A stretch of 33,854 bases of DNA from Nitrospirota bacterium (GCA_016212165.1 JACRGY010000079.1:1-33854); one strand, 5' to 3'; shown: positions 15,642-24,127, numbered from the stretch's first letter. The notes: generated by a model not told the origin, from the letters alone. A program made the numbers and translations.

Positions 15642-16061
15642 ATGATTGCGAGATTTATTATTGTCTTGTTTTTAGCTGTATCGCTGACAGGCTGTATTGT
15701 TTTGAAGAGTGATTATGATAAGGCGTTGGCAGAGCTCAATAGCCTTAAGGCCGAGAAAGGCGATCTCTCCGGCAAGATAAAAGAGCTGGAAGAAAACCTT
15801 AAAAAGAAGGAACAGGAGTTGGCATCTTCCATAGACAGCCTTAAAGGAACCCAGAAGGAAAAGAAAGAGGCAGATGAAAAGATAAAAGCCATGGAGCAGG
15901 AAATAAAGGCCAGCTCTGATGAGATAAAGCAGCTTAAAGGCGCTATGGATGATATAAAGATTGCAAAAGACAAGGAGATAGAAGAGTTTAAGTCGAGGGT
16001 AAGTGAAATCCAGGCACAGGCTGAAATGCTTCTTGAAAAGATAAAGGAAGCCCAAAAATAA
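15642..16061 (+). CDS. Coiled-coil lipoprotein
   Basis: A 139-residue lipoprotein. The signal peptide ends in lipobox SLTGC (Cys18), and almost all the rest is predicted coiled coil, with heptads of Lys/Glu/Leu from LKSDYDKALAELNSL to the end. No enzyme motif is present. It could be an envelope spacer or tether protein. The leader AAGGAGGG before ATG 15642 is strong. It heads the run of same-strand genes through alaS and lies 16 bases before the PilZ gene. Function is not recognised. Confidence 0.75.
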   Translation: MIARFIIVLFLAVSLTGCIVLKSDYDKALAELNSLKAEKGDLSGKIKELEENLKKKEQELASSIDSLKGTQKEKKEADEKIKAMEQEIKASSDEIKQLKGAMDDIKIAKDKEIEEFKSRVSEIQAQAEMLLEKIKEAQK

Positions 16062-16077
16062 AAACCAAAATCATTAA

Positions 16078-16704
16078 ATGAAAACCATCTGCATTATCAA
16101 AGACGGAAGGCCTTTCTGGAACGAGATAACAGAATATCTGAAAGCTGTAAATGCAAGTATATTCCCCCTGGATTTAAAGACCCTGTTACAGGGCGTATCA
16201 GAGAAAAACCCGGCTATCGTAATAGCAGGTGAAAGGGCTTACAGGGAGATATCAGCCATACCTCAAGGCATACCCAGATTAGTTATTGCCGAGGGGAATA
16301 TTGCTGAAAGCAAATCCAGGGATGTTTATTTTTTAAAGTGGCCTGCAAGCAGGGAGTCATTTCTTGAGATGACCTCAAGGCTTCTTTATATCTCGGAGAG
16401 GAGGGATTTTAAGACTGTAATAAGTATTGCTCCTAAAGGCAAGAATGAGACTTATCTGGGAAAATCCTTGAACTTCAGCATGAGCGGCATGGCTTTTAAG
16501 GTTGACAAACCGCTCACCCAGGGTGATATTCTGACAATAAGTTTTTTTATCCCTCACACTGACAAACGTTTGAATATTGATGCAGAGGTGATGAGGAGTT
16601 CTGTTAACCCTGATGACGGCTCTGTTTACTATGGGTCAAGATTTCTCAGCGTCAAAGAAGAAATAAAGGATGACCTTGAAAGTTTTATCAGCAAGATTAA
16701 ATGA
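16078..16704 (+). CDS. PilZ domain protein with degenerate receiver-like N-terminus
   Basis: A 208-residue protein. Residues ~1-105 have alternating strands and helices like a response-regulator receiver (ICIIKDGRPFWNEITEYL, AIVIAGE, PRLVIAEG) but lack a convincing phospho-acceptor Asp. Residues ~112-208 are a PilZ domain: the c-di-GMP-binding pattern RxxxR/DxSxxG appears as ERRDFKT and NFSMSGMAF, so the second Arg and the Asp are altered, and ligand binding is uncertain. A role in pilus or motility control fits pilT and mglAB nearby. The end overlaps pgpA by 35 bases. Confidence 0.75.
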   Translation: MKTICIIKDGRPFWNEITEYLKAVNASIFPLDLKTLLQGVSEKNPAIVIAGERAYREISAIPQGIPRLVIAEGNIAESKSRDVYFLKWPASRESFLEMTSRLLYISERRDFKTVISIAPKGKNETYLGKSLNFSMSGMAFKVDKPLTQGDILTISFFIPHTDKRLNIDAEVMRSSVNPDDGSVYYGSRFLSVKEEIKDDLESFISKIK

Positions 16705-17149
16705 TAATTTCTTTAAATTTATATCTACTGTTGCTTTTGTGGGCTATATCCCTTTTGCTCCGGGAACATTCGGCACTCTGGCAGCTGTAGGATTTTTTTT
16801 TATTCTTAAACCGTCTCTGCCCCTGCACATAGCGTTAACTGTTTTTTTTATAGTCATTGGCATTATATCATCAACCCGTGCAGAAAAATTTTTCAATAAA
16901 AAAGACCCAAGCTATATAGTCATTGATGAGTTTGCGGGTTATCTGGTTTCGTTATTATTTCTGCCTCTGAGTTGGGGTTACATAATTGCAGCTTTTTTTC
17001 TGTTCAGGATTTTCGATATAATCAAGCCTCCGCCGCTTCGAAGGCTTGAATATACTTTAAAAGGCGGCCTTGGAATAATGGCTGATGACATTGGAGCGGC
17101 AGTGTATACGAACCTTTTATTGCAGGCATGGAGGCTTATCTCTGCATGA
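16670..17149 (+). CDS. pgpA: Phosphatidylglycerophosphatase A
   Basis: A 159-residue inner-membrane enzyme that dephosphorylates phosphatidylglycerol phosphate to phosphatidylglycerol. Family motifs are GYIPFAPGTFGTLAA near residue 25, YIVIDEFAGYLVSLLF near 82, LFRIFDIIKPPP near 112 and GGLGIMADDIGAA near 131, with four hydrophobic segments. The start overlaps the PilZ gene; ATG 16670 is the only ATG in frame ahead of the first motif, though a TTG six bases on is possible. The stop overlaps the next start (ATGA). Confidence 0.93.
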   Translation: MTLKVLSARLNDNFFKFISTVAFVGYIPFAPGTFGTLAAVGFFFILKPSLPLHIALTVFFIVIGIISSTRAEKFFNKKDPSYIVIDEFAGYLVSLLFLPLSWGYIIAAFFLFRIFDIIKPPPLRRLEYTLKGGLGIMADDIGAAVYTNLLLQAWRLISA

Positions 17150-17715
17150 ACCTGAGGTGTTTTATAGCAATTGAGTTTCCGGATGAGATAAAAAGGAATA
17201 TTGATACTTATGTTGAACAACTAAAGGCAACGGAGGCGGATGTGAAATGGGTTCCTGCAAAAAATCTTCATCTAACCTTAAAATTTCTGGGCAGTACGCC
17301 CGAGGAACTGCTGACAGAGATAAACAGGAAACTTTCATCAATAGCAAAGCTGCATGACAGGTTCACATCCCGGATATTCGGGGCAGGCGTGTTCCCTAAT
17401 ATAAAACAACCGCGGGTTATATGGCTTGGGATAAAAGATGCAGAAGAGATGATAAAACTCCAGAAAGATGTGGACGAAGCTATGAAGGAATTCGGCTATG
17501 AAATGGATGACAGGGAATTCAATCCTCACCTGACCATCGGCAGGGCCAGGTCGCCAAAAAATAAAGATATTATGATAAAAGAACTTGCTACACTTAAGGA
17601 AGTGGATTTTGGTAAGATAGAGGTGCAAAATATAGTTCTGATGAAGAGTGAACTAAAACCTGGCGGGGCAGAGCATTTCAGGTTAAATGAAATCCCTATT
17701 GGCAAGGGAATATAG
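17146..17715 (+). CDS. thpR: RNA 2',3'-cyclic phosphodiesterase (2'-5' RNA ligase family)
   Basis: A 189-residue 2H phosphoesterase. The two HxTx motifs are HLTLKFLG near residue 43 and HLTIGRARS near 127, spaced as in LigT/ThpR. The enzyme hydrolyses 2',3'-cyclic phosphates and in vitro can ligate tRNA halves; its cellular role is poorly known. ATG 17146 (MNLRCFIAIEF, the normal family start) has GGAGG at 17130-17134, inside pgpA; an in-frame ATG 18 bases upstream overlaps that site. It sits directly before recA. Confidence 0.93.
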   Translation: MNLRCFIAIEFPDEIKRNIDTYVEQLKATEADVKWVPAKNLHLTLKFLGSTPEELLTEINRKLSSIAKLHDRFTSRIFGAGVFPNIKQPRVIWLGIKDAEEMIKLQKDVDEAMKEFGYEMDDREFNPHLTIGRARSPKNKDIMIKELATLKEVDFGKIEVQNIVLMKSELKPGGAEHFRLNEIPIGKGI

Positions 17716-17732
17716 CTTAAACAGGAGGCAGG

Positions 17733-18761
17733 ATGAGCAAGGAAGCGGTGAGCAGGGACAAAGATAAGGACAAAGACAAGACTAAAGCGCTTGAGATGGC
17801 GATATCTCAGATAGAGAAGAGCTTTGGCAAGGGCGCAATAATGAGGCTCGGAGCAGGGGATATTGCAGAAGGGATTCAGGTTATACCAACAGGCTCTATA
17901 ACTCTAGATATGGCAACAGGCATAGGCGGTTATCCGAGGGGAAGGGTTGTGGAGATATACGGTCCCGAATCTTCGGGAAAAACTACCCTGGCCCTTAATG
18001 CAATAGCTCAGGCCCAAAAGGCCGGAGGAACAGCTGCATTTATTGATGCAGAACATGCGCTTGACACGAATTATGCGGCAAAACTGGGAGTGAAGGTTGA
18101 GGACCTGCTGATATCTCAGCCTGACACAGGCGAACAGGCCCTTGAAGTCGCTGAGTCGCTGGTAAGAAGCGGCGCTGTTGATGTTGTTGTTATAGATTCT
18201 GTTGCAGCGCTTGTTCCAAAGGCAGAGATAGAAGGCGAGATGGGTGATTCTCTTCCGGGTTTGCAGGCAAGGCTCATGAGCCAGGCCTTGAGGAAGCTCA
18301 CTGCAGCAATCTCAAAATCCCTGACTACAGTTATATTTATAAACCAGATACGCATGAAGATTGGCGTGATGTTCGGAAGCCCTGAAACAACTACAGGCGG
18401 GAATGCCCTGAAGTTCTATTCTTCGATGAGGCTTGACATAAGAAGGATAGATGCCATAAAGGACAATCAGGAAGTTATAGGCGGGAGGGTAAGGGTCAAG
18501 GTTGTGAAGAACAAAGTTGCACCGCCTTTCAGGCAGGCGGAGTTTGACATATATTATAATGAGGGTATTTCAAGGACAGGCGAACTTGTAGACATAGGCG
18601 TCGAAAAAGGCCTTATAGAGAAGGCAGGCGCATGGTACAGCTATAGCGGCAGCAGGATTGGACAGGGAAGAGAAAATGCAAAGGAATTTCTGAAGGGCAA
18701 TCCTGAGAAGGCAAAAGAGATAGAAGATAAAATTATAGAAACCCTGAATCTCAGGAAATAG
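17733..18761 (+). CDS. recA: Recombinase RecA
   Basis: A 342-residue Rec[10 protein letters not shown] Walker A at residues 77-85, [21 protein letters not shown] (Walker B and L1) near 150, and [22 protein letters not shown] (L2) near 205. It pairs homologous DNA and drives SOS LexA cleavage. The N-terminal extension holds four Asp-Lys repeats (RDKDKDKDK, residues 8-16), encoded by a near-tandem hexamer that may slip. AGGAGG precedes the ATG. No SOS box was recognised, and the upstream genes are close, so it is probably read from upstream promoters as well. Confidence 0.98.
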   Translation: MSKEAVSRDKDKDKDKTKALEMAISQIEKSFGKGAIMRLGAGDIAEGIQVIPTGSITLDMATGIGGYPRGRVVEIYGPESSGKTTLALNAIAQAQKAGGTAAFIDAEHALDTNYAAKLGVKVEDLLISQPDTGEQALEVAESLVRSGAVDVVVIDSVAALVPKAEIEGEMGDSLPGLQARLMSQALRKLTAAISKSLTTVIFINQIRMKIGVMFGSPETTTGGNALKFYSSMRLDIRRIDAIKDNQEVIGGRVRVKVVKNKVAPPFRQAEFDIYYNEGISRTGELVDIGVEKGLIEKAGAWYSYSGSRIGQGRENAKEFLKGNPEKAKEIEDKIIETLNLRK

Positions 18762-18772
18762 GGGAAGAAGAG

Positions 18773-19915
18773 ATGGAAACAAACGAACTCCTTAAGGTTG
18801 CTGTTTCACAGGGCGCATCTGACCTTCATATAAAGGTCGGCTCTACGCCTATAATAAGAGTTGACGGCGAATTAATGCCCATGACCTCAATGCCGAAACT
18901 TTCGCAGGAAGATGCGTTAAAGCTTGCATTTTCTGTAATGAGCCCGGGACAAAGGGAGATATTCAAAAAGAAAAATGACCTGGACCTTGCCTACAGCGTG
19001 CCGGGCCTTGGCAGGTTCAGGTGTAATGTTTTTATCCAGAGGGGAGCTGTTGGCATGGTTTTCAGGGTAATCCCGGTTAAGATTCCGACTATAGAAGACC
19101 TCCAGCTGCCTGAAGTCCTTAAAAAGATAGCTATGGAGGCGCGGGGCCTCATACTTGTCACAGGAACAACAGGCAGCGGTAAATCAACAACCCTTGCTTC
19201 GATGATTGACTATATCAATACCAACCGGACAAATAACATTATAACAATAGAAGACCCGATAGAGTTTTTACACAGGGACAAAAGAAGCATTATAAACCAG
19301 AGAGAGGTCGGCACTGACACCGAATCTTTCAGTAAGGCGCTGAGGGCAGCCTTAAGGCAGGACCCTGATGTAATACTTGTAGGTGAGATGCGTGACTTTG
19401 AGACAATCCAGATATGCCTCACTGCTGCTGAAACCGGGCATCTTGTGCTCAGCACCCTTCACACAATTGATGCAGCAGAGACAGTAAACAGGATTATCTC
19501 GGTCTTCCCTCCGTACCAGCACAAGCAGGTCAGGACACAACTATCTTCTTCCCTTAAGGGAATTGTCTCGATGAGGCTTATGCCGAAGGCGGATGGGAAA
19601 GGCAGGGTTCCGGCAGTCGAGGTGCTTGTTGCTACGATAACAATTAAGGACTGCATCCTTGACCCGGACAAGACAAAGATGCTTTCGGATGTGATTGCAC
19701 AGGGCGCGCTTCACTATAACATGCAGACATTTGACCAGTCGCTTTTAAACCTTTTTAAATCAAATCTCATAACTTATGAAGATGCTTTGAGAGGCGCAAC
19801 TAACCCTGATGATTTTGCCCTTAAGGTAAAAGGCATTCAGTCAACAAGCGACCTCACGTATGAATCGCCCCAGACCCAGAAGGACCAGATGAAGATTGAC
19901 AGGTTTGCAAAATAG
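18773..19915 (+). CDS. pilT: Type IV pilus retraction ATPase PilT
   Basis: A 380-residue hexameric ATPase that powers pilus retraction. An N-terminal PAS-like domain (SDLHIKVGSTPIIRVDGEL) is followed by Walker A GTTGSGKSTT (131-140), the Asp box with EDPIEFLH near 160, Walker B region DPDVILVGEMRD near 198, and His box VLSTLHT near 225. The AIRNLIRE-type C-terminal motif of PilT is not exact here, so PilT versus its paralogue PilU needs a tree; the length fits either. It follows recA after 11 bases and separates recA from recX. Confidence 0.92.
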   Translation: METNELLKVAVSQGASDLHIKVGSTPIIRVDGELMPMTSMPKLSQEDALKLAFSVMSPGQREIFKKKNDLDLAYSVPGLGRFRCNVFIQRGAVGMVFRVIPVKIPTIEDLQLPEVLKKIAMEARGLILVTGTTGSGKSTTLASMIDYINTNRTNNIITIEDPIEFLHRDKRSIINQREVGTDTESFSKALRAALRQDPDVILVGEMRDFETIQICLTAAETGHLVLSTLHTIDAAETVNRIISVFPPYQHKQVRTQLSSSLKGIVSMRLMPKADGKGRVPAVEVLVATITIKDCILDPDKTKMLSDVIAQGALHYNMQTFDQSLLNLFKSNLITYEDALRGATNPDDFALKVKGIQSTSDLTYESPQTQKDQMKIDRFAK

Positions 19916-19958
19916 GCCCCTTTGTTATAAAACACCGATATCTGAAATTATAAAAATA

Positions 19959-20456
19959 ATGCAACTACGGGGTAAAGGCAGGGCAAGTTTAACAGAGGCA
20001 GATGCGGTCCGGTACGCTTACAGGCTTTTAAGTTACCGGGACAGGAGTGAAAAAGAACTAAGGGAGCGGCTTCAAAGAAAAGGTTTCTCTGAAGATGCTG
20101 TCCTGCATACCGTGAGCCGTCTCGCAGAGAAAGGATTTATAAATGATACGGCACTTGCCGGCTCCCTTAAGAGGACTGCTGAAGACGTAAAATTACTCGG
20201 CAGGCAGGGTGTCAGGCTGTTCCTCAGGCACAGGGGCCTGGCAGAAGAAATAATAAAAGATATCTGTACAGAGACAGGCTACGAGGAAATAACAAGGGCC
20301 CAAAAACTTGTGGACAAAAAACTCGGGACTATGGGAAATTATTCTGCTGAGGAGGCCAGGAAAAAGTTGTGGAGATTCTTGCTGAGAAAAGGGTATTCTT
20401 TTGATACAATAATGCAGATTTTAAAGCAATTCAAAATAAAGGAGGAAGAAGCATGA
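19959..20456 (+). CDS. recX: Regulatory protein RecX
   Basis: A 165-residue all-helical RecX, which binds the RecA filament groove and limits its activity. ALRYAYRLLSYRDRSEKELRERLQRKGF-like start (seen as YAYRLLSYRDRSEKELRERL), then VLHTVSRLAEKGFINDTALA and the repeated three-helix modules to KLWRFLLRKGYSFDTIMQIL. ATG 19959 is chosen for family length; there is no good ribosome site, and the frame is open back to a TTG at 19896 inside pilT, so coupling to pilT is possible. It overlaps the next gene by four bases. Confidence 0.85.
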   Translation: MQLRGKGRASLTEADAVRYAYRLLSYRDRSEKELRERLQRKGFSEDAVLHTVSRLAEKGFINDTALAGSLKRTAEDVKLLGRQGVRLFLRHRGLAEEIIKDICTETGYEEITRAQKLVDKKLGTMGNYSAEEARKKLWRFLLRKGYSFDTIMQILKQFKIKEEEA

Positions 20457-20794
20457 AAAAAAGTTTGGTAATCTTTGGGGCATTGCTGCTTGTAATCCAG
20501 TTGGGGTGTATTGAATCCGCAAGGTATTCACCGGATGAAATAAAAGGGTTCCCGCAGCCGATACAGGACCATATCAAGCATGCCGAGGTCGCAACAGGCA
20601 TGACACAGCAGCAGGTCAGATATGCATGGGGTTCTCCTTCAGCGATAAATATACTCCAGCCGACAGAAGACGGCAAGTACAGGGAAGAATGGACGTTTAC
20701 AAGAAGCGGTATTTTTAAGACAAAGCTTATATTTATTGACGGAAAACTCACGCACATTATAACCAATGAGCCTGGTGTGATAAAGAATGATTAA
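20453..20794 (+). CDS. Small lipoprotein, BamE/SmpA-like
   Basis: A 113-residue lipoprotein with lipobox IQLGC (Cys19). Residues ~45-105 read TGMTQQQVRYAWGSPS ... EEWTF ... LIFIDGKLTHI, the BamE/SmpA/OmlA pattern (small alpha/beta fold, outer-membrane assembly accessory in proteobacteria). Many unrelated small lipoproteins share it, so an assembly role is only suggested. The start overlaps recX (ATGA) and has AAGGAGGAAGAAGC upstream. Confidence 0.7.
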   Translation: MKKSLVIFGALLLVIQLGCIESARYSPDEIKGFPQPIQDHIKHAEVATGMTQQQVRYAWGSPSAINILQPTEDGKYREEWTFTRSGIFKTKLIFIDGKLTHIITNEPGVIKND

Positions 20795-20811
20795 CGCCTG
20801 AGACATTCTTC

Positions 20812-23451
20812 ATGAACAGCAAAGAGACAAGAAATGCATTCGTTGATTATTTTTTTTCTAAAGGGCATGAGGCAGTAAGGAGTTCATCTCTTATTCCGAA
20901 ACATGACCCATCCCTGCTTTTTACAAACGCAGGGATGGTGCAGTTCAAGTCTGTATTTTTAGGGGAAGAAAAAAGGCCGTATAAAAGGGCGGTCTCATGC
21001 CAGAAATGCCTGAGGGCCGGCGGCAAGCATAATGACCTCGAAAATGTAGGGCATACCGCAAGGCACCATACTTTTTTTGAGATGCTCGGGAATTTCTCGT
21101 TCGGAGATTATTTTAAAAGGGATGCAATACTGTTTGCATGGGAACTTCTGACAGAAATATATAAACTGCCACAGGATAAACTATGGGTATCTGTCTATGA
21201 AAAGGATGACGAGGCTGAAAAGTTATGGGGTGAATTGACCGGTATACCCGGCAACAGGATAGTGCGGCTCGGCGCAAAGGACAATTTCTGGCAGATGGGA
21301 GACACAGGGCCGTGCGGCCCATGCTCCGAGATAATAATTGACCAGGGAGAACATGTAGGGTGCGGCAAGGCTGAGTGCAGAGTAGGATGCGATTGCGACA
21401 GATTCCTTGAGATATGGAATCTTGTATTTATGCAGTATAACAGGGATGCATCAGGTAATCTCACGCCATTGCCAAGGCCGAGCATAGACACAGGTATGGG
21501 GCTTGAGAGATTATCAGCTGTTCTTCAGGGAAAATTAAATAATTTTGACACTGATATATTCTCACCGATAATATCTGCGATAACAGCGCAATCGCGTATA
21601 AGTTACGGGAAAAGCGCTGAAAGCGACGTATCGATGCGGGTTATCTCTGACCATATCAGGGCAGCGTCATTTCTGCTTTCTGACGGCCTCATGCCCTCAA
21701 ACGAAGGAAGAGGTTATGTGCTCAGAAGGATTATAAGGAGGGCCTCAAGGTATGCAAAGCTTCTCGGCATAAATGAGCCTGTGCTCTATAAATTCATTGA
21801 CCCTGCAGCAGATTCAATGGGTGATGTATATCCTGAACTCATAGAGGAGAAAGAAAGGGCGTCAAAGGTACTGAGATTTGAAGAGGAAAGATTTTCAAGG
21901 ACGCTTGAGCAGGGGATGAAGATTATGGATGAAGTAATAGCCGCAACAAAGAAGTCGGGTTTGAAGGCGATTCCCGGGGACGAAATATTCAGGCTGTATG
22001 ATACATTCGGGTTTCCGGTTGACCTTGCACGGGATATTGCATCAGACAATAATCTCATCCTGGATGAAGATGGTTTTCACAGGGAGATGGAGATGCAGAG
22101 GGAAAGGGCCAGGGCTTCATGGGTTGGCGAAGAAGAAGCTGTTTCATCAATATACAGGGAACTGCTTTCCGAGATTGGCAAAACGGAATTTATCGGTTAT
22201 GAATTATTAGAGTCCTCATCGGTTGTTAAGGCCATATTAAAGGAAGGGAAGGTCATCAGGGAGGCGTCTGAAGGCGAGGATGTAGAGATATTCCTGGATA
22301 AAACCCCTTTTTACGGTGAATCAGGGGGACAGACAGGCGATACAGGCAAATTAACAGCTGATGGATTCAAGGCATTGGTTACAGGCACAAAAAAGGTTAT
22401 TGAAGGATTGCATTCACACATAATAAAAATCAAAGGAGGAAAATTAAAGGTCTGGGATAAGATAAATTGCGCAGTAGATGTTCAAAAGAGAAAAGCCGTA
22501 ATGAGGAATCATACTGCAACGCATCTTCTCCAGACATCACTCAGGAATATAGTTGGAGAGCATGTTAAACAGGCAGGCTCGCTGGTTGCGCCTGACAGGC
22601 TGAGATTTGATTTTACGCATTTCTTTTCCCTCAGCACTGCTGAGATAGAAGAGATTGAAGATGTGGTCAACCAGAAGATCCTCGAAAACATCAGGGTTGA
22701 AACCACGGTTATGGATATAAAAGAGGCCATTGCATCAGGGGCCATGGCATTGTTCGGAGAAAAATATGGCGAGACAGTAAGGGTTGTTAAAGTACCGGGA
22801 TTCAGCTCTGAACTTTGCGGAGGCACTCACTGCAAAACCACAGGGGATATAGGCCCCTTTGTTATTATTTCAGAAGGAAGCGTTGCATCAGGCATAAGAA
22901 GGATAGAGGCATTAACAGGAGCCGTTGCATTCGGGCATTTCAGGAAACAGGAAGATGAACTGAGAAAGATCGCAGATACGCTTAAAACAGATAAGCCGTC
23001 TGAAAAAATAGAAAAAATGGCAGCTGAGCTGAAGGAATTGGAAAAGGAGATAGAAAGACTTAAAGGCAGGGCAGCTTCTGAAAGCTCGGCATCGCTTATA
23101 GACAAGGCCAGAGATATTAATGGCATAAAGGTTATTTCCTGCAGGGTTGACGGCCTTGAAAAAAAGGACTTGAGGGTGCTTGCAGACAACCTGAAAGAAA
23201 AACTCGGCTCAGGAATTATTGTGCTGGCATCCGCTAAAGATGGCGATGCAGCCATGCTCTCGATGGTTACAAAAGACCTTGCTGGCAGGCTCAAGGCCGG
23301 AGAGATACTTAAAAAAGTTTCGCAGCTTGCAGGCGGTAGAGGCGGCGGAAAACCTGAAATGGCAGAAGGCGGGACAAAGGAACTTGAAAAACTGGACAAG
23401 GCGCTTGAGGCAGTGTACGATATAGTAAAACAACAGGTTAAGGCAAGGTAA
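20812..23451 (+). CDS. alaS: Alanyl-tRNA synthetase, with altered C-terminal tail
   Basis: An 879-residue enzyme charging tRNA-Ala. The catalytic core carries SSSLIPKHDPSLLFTNAGM and the class II motifs (RHHTFFEMLGNFSFGDYF; TGMGLERL). The editing domain has HTATH near residue 566 and CGGTHC near 668, its zinc ligands, followed by the C-Ala domain ending in AGGRGGGKPEMAEGG. The last residues, KQQVKAR, are encoded by a repeat that starts after a 40-base stretch (23387-23426) duplicated 660 bases downstream. The downstream copy would give RKAVS and a TGA stop, so the current tail is probably new. The enzyme should still work because the change is beyond C-Ala's conserved part. Confidence 0.97.
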   Translation: MNSKETRNAFVDYFFSKGHEAVRSSSLIPKHDPSLLFTNAGMVQFKSVFLGEEKRPYKRAVSCQKCLRAGGKHNDLENVGHTARHHTFFEMLGNFSFGDYFKRDAILFAWELLTEIYKLPQDKLWVSVYEKDDEAEKLWGELTGIPGNRIVRLGAKDNFWQMGDTGPCGPCSEIIIDQGEHVGCGKAECRVGCDCDRFLEIWNLVFMQYNRDASGNLTPLPRPSIDTGMGLERLSAVLQGKLNNFDTDIFSPIISAITAQSRISYGKSAESDVSMRVISDHIRAASFLLSDGLMPSNEGRGYVLRRIIRRASRYAKLLGINEPVLYKFIDPAADSMGDVYPELIEEKERASKVLRFEEERFSRTLEQGMKIMDEVIAATKKSGLKAIPGDEIFRLYDTFGFPVDLARDIASDNNLILDEDGFHREMEMQRERARASWVGEEEAVSSIYRELLSEIGKTEFIGYELLESSSVVKAILKEGKVIREASEGEDVEIFLDKTPFYGESGGQTGDTGKLTADGFKALVTGTKKVIEGLHSHIIKIKGGKLKVWDKINCAVDVQKRKAVMRNHTATHLLQTSLRNIVGEHVKQAGSLVAPDRLRFDFTHFFSLSTAEIEEIEDVVNQKILENIRVETTVMDIKEAIASGAMALFGEKYGETVRVVKVPGFSSELCGGTHCKTTGDIGPFVIISEGSVASGIRRIEALTGAVAFGHFRKQEDELRKIADTLKTDKPSEKIEKMAAELKELEKEIERLKGRAASESSASLIDKARDINGIKVISCRVDGLEKKDLRVLADNLKEKLGSGIIVLASAKDGDAAMLSMVTKDLAGRLKAGEILKKVSQLAGGRGGGKPEMAEGGTKELEKLDKALEAVYDIVKQQVKAR

Positions 23452-23519
23452 AGGTAGAGGTAGAGAAATAAGACAGAAACAAAAAGAAGTTTCTTAACCT
23501 AAACCTTAGCCTCAACCTG
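23434..23519. repeat. Inverted repeat of AGGTT-like hexamers after alaS
   Basis: The arms 23434-23459 and 23493-23519 are inverted copies (both begin CAGGTT-RAGGC when read inward), with about 21 of 26 positions matching and one gap. The inner segment has a further AGAAAC/GTTTCT stem at 23475-23494. The arms are made of near-tandem AAGGTN units. The left arm includes the alaS stop codon and its final residues. It can fold as a long imperfect hairpin and may end alaS transcription. Confidence 0.6.
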
Positions 23520-23541
23520 TATTTAAACGGAGGTGTTTAGA

Positions 23542-23727
23542 ATGCCGACAATAAAAGAAGATGTTATACAGATGATCAGTTCTTTGCCTGATGGAGTAGA
23601 TTATGATGAGATTATGGCTGAAATTTATTTCAGGAAAAAGGTAGATAAAAGCCTGAAACAGATAGAGGAAGGGAAAACAATCCCTCACGAAGAAGCAGTT
23701 AAACGACTTTCCAGATGGATAAAATAG
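23542..23727 (+). CDS. Putative antitoxin of a ParE-type module
   Basis: A 61-residue, mostly helical protein (MPTIKEDVIQMISSLPDGVDYDEIMAEIYFRK..., then KSLKQIEEGKTIPHEEAVKRLSRWIK). The EEGKTIPHEEA segment is the usual C-terminal tail of RelB/ParD/Phd-type antitoxins that partner RelE/ParE toxins. The DNA-binding fold cannot be assigned by eye. ATG 23542 has GGAGG at 23529-23533; a GTG at 23533 overlaps this site. It overlaps the toxin gene by 13 bases. Confidence 0.75.
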   Translation: MPTIKEDVIQMISSLPDGVDYDEIMAEIYFRKKVDKSLKQIEEGKTIPHEEAVKRLSRWIK

Positions 23728-24023
23728 AAAAGATTATCTGGACTGATGATGGTATCAAGAGTTTTGAGGATATTATCCAATACATTTCAAATGATTCGAC
23801 CTATTATGCCAGCGAGTTTGCCAAAAGGATAGTATCTTCCATTGAAAACCTGCCGGAATTTCCATATATGGGCCGAATTGTGCCCGAATACAACAATCCT
23901 GATTTAAGAGAAATTATTTACCAGAACTATAGAATCCTATATAAAATAAGAGGTGATACTGTTTATCTGATATTGGTAATTCATGGAAGCAGGCAGCTTC
24001 CAGAAGTAGAGGGAAGTCATTGA
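23715..24023 (+). CDS. ParE/RelE-superfamily toxin
   Basis: A 102-residue toxin of the ParE/RelE fold: IIWTDDGIKSFEDIIQYIS, then ASEFAKRIVSSIENLPEFPYMGRIVPEY, LREIIYQNYRILYKI and VYLILVIHGSRQLP. The HGSRQ end and the central YRILYKI strand are typical of ParE (gyrase inhibitor) more than of the ribosome-dependent RelE, but the distinction is not safe without comparison. It is co-translated with the antitoxin. Length is normal and there are no disruptions, so it looks functional. It was probably acquired: the pair is bracketed by duplicated alaS ends. Confidence 0.85.
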   Translation: MDKIEKIIWTDDGIKSFEDIIQYISNDSTYYASEFAKRIVSSIENLPEFPYMGRIVPEYNNPDLREIIYQNYRILYKIRGDTVYLILVIHGSRQLPEVEGSH

Positions 24024-24046
24024 TGAAATAAGAAATAAGTAAATTT

Positions 24047-24105
24047 AAAAACTGGACAAGGCGCTTGAAGCAGTGTACGATATAGTCAGAAAAGCTGTTA
24101 GCTGA
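24047..24105 (+). pseudogene. Remnant of the original alaS 3' end
   Basis: In the alaS reading frame this segment encodes KLDKALEAVYDIVRKAVS followed by TGA at 24103-24105. The first 13 residues equal the present alaS C-terminus; RKAVS looks like a more ordinary AlaRS ending than the KQQVKAR used now. It has no start and is separated from alaS by the toxin-antitoxin pair, so it is a stranded gene end. Confidence 0.75.
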
Positions 24106-24127
24106 CAGCTTATAGCTCATAGCTGAA
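24093..24127. repeat. Five AGCTNNN heptamers in tandem
   Basis: AGCTGTT, AGCTGAC, AGCTTAT, AGCTCAT, AGCTGAA in unbroken 7-base register. The stop codon of the alaS remnant (24103-24105) lies in the second unit. Third member of the family seen after mglA and lipA. Confidence 0.65.

Larger units (their letters stand above)
23387..24086. repeat. Direct repeat of the alaS 3' end flanking a toxin-antitoxin pair
   Basis: Bases 23387-23426 and 24047-24086 match at 39 of 40 positions. A second shared string, AAACGGAGGTGTTT, lies after each copy, at 23525-23538 and 24127-24140. The whole alaS-end-to-leader junction is thus present twice around the toxin-antitoxin genes. Confidence 0.85.

Noticed and set aside
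22827-23399. Long open frame antisense to alaS (190 codons)
   Set aside because: It lies wholly inside the conserved alaS 3' region, has a Ser/Phe/Leu-rich composition typical of the opposite strand of Lys/Glu-rich genes, and no ribosome site or family motif.
23434-24127. CRISPR array
   Set aside because: Repeats here are 6-7 bp periodic or inverted, without spacers of constant length, and no cas genes are in the window.
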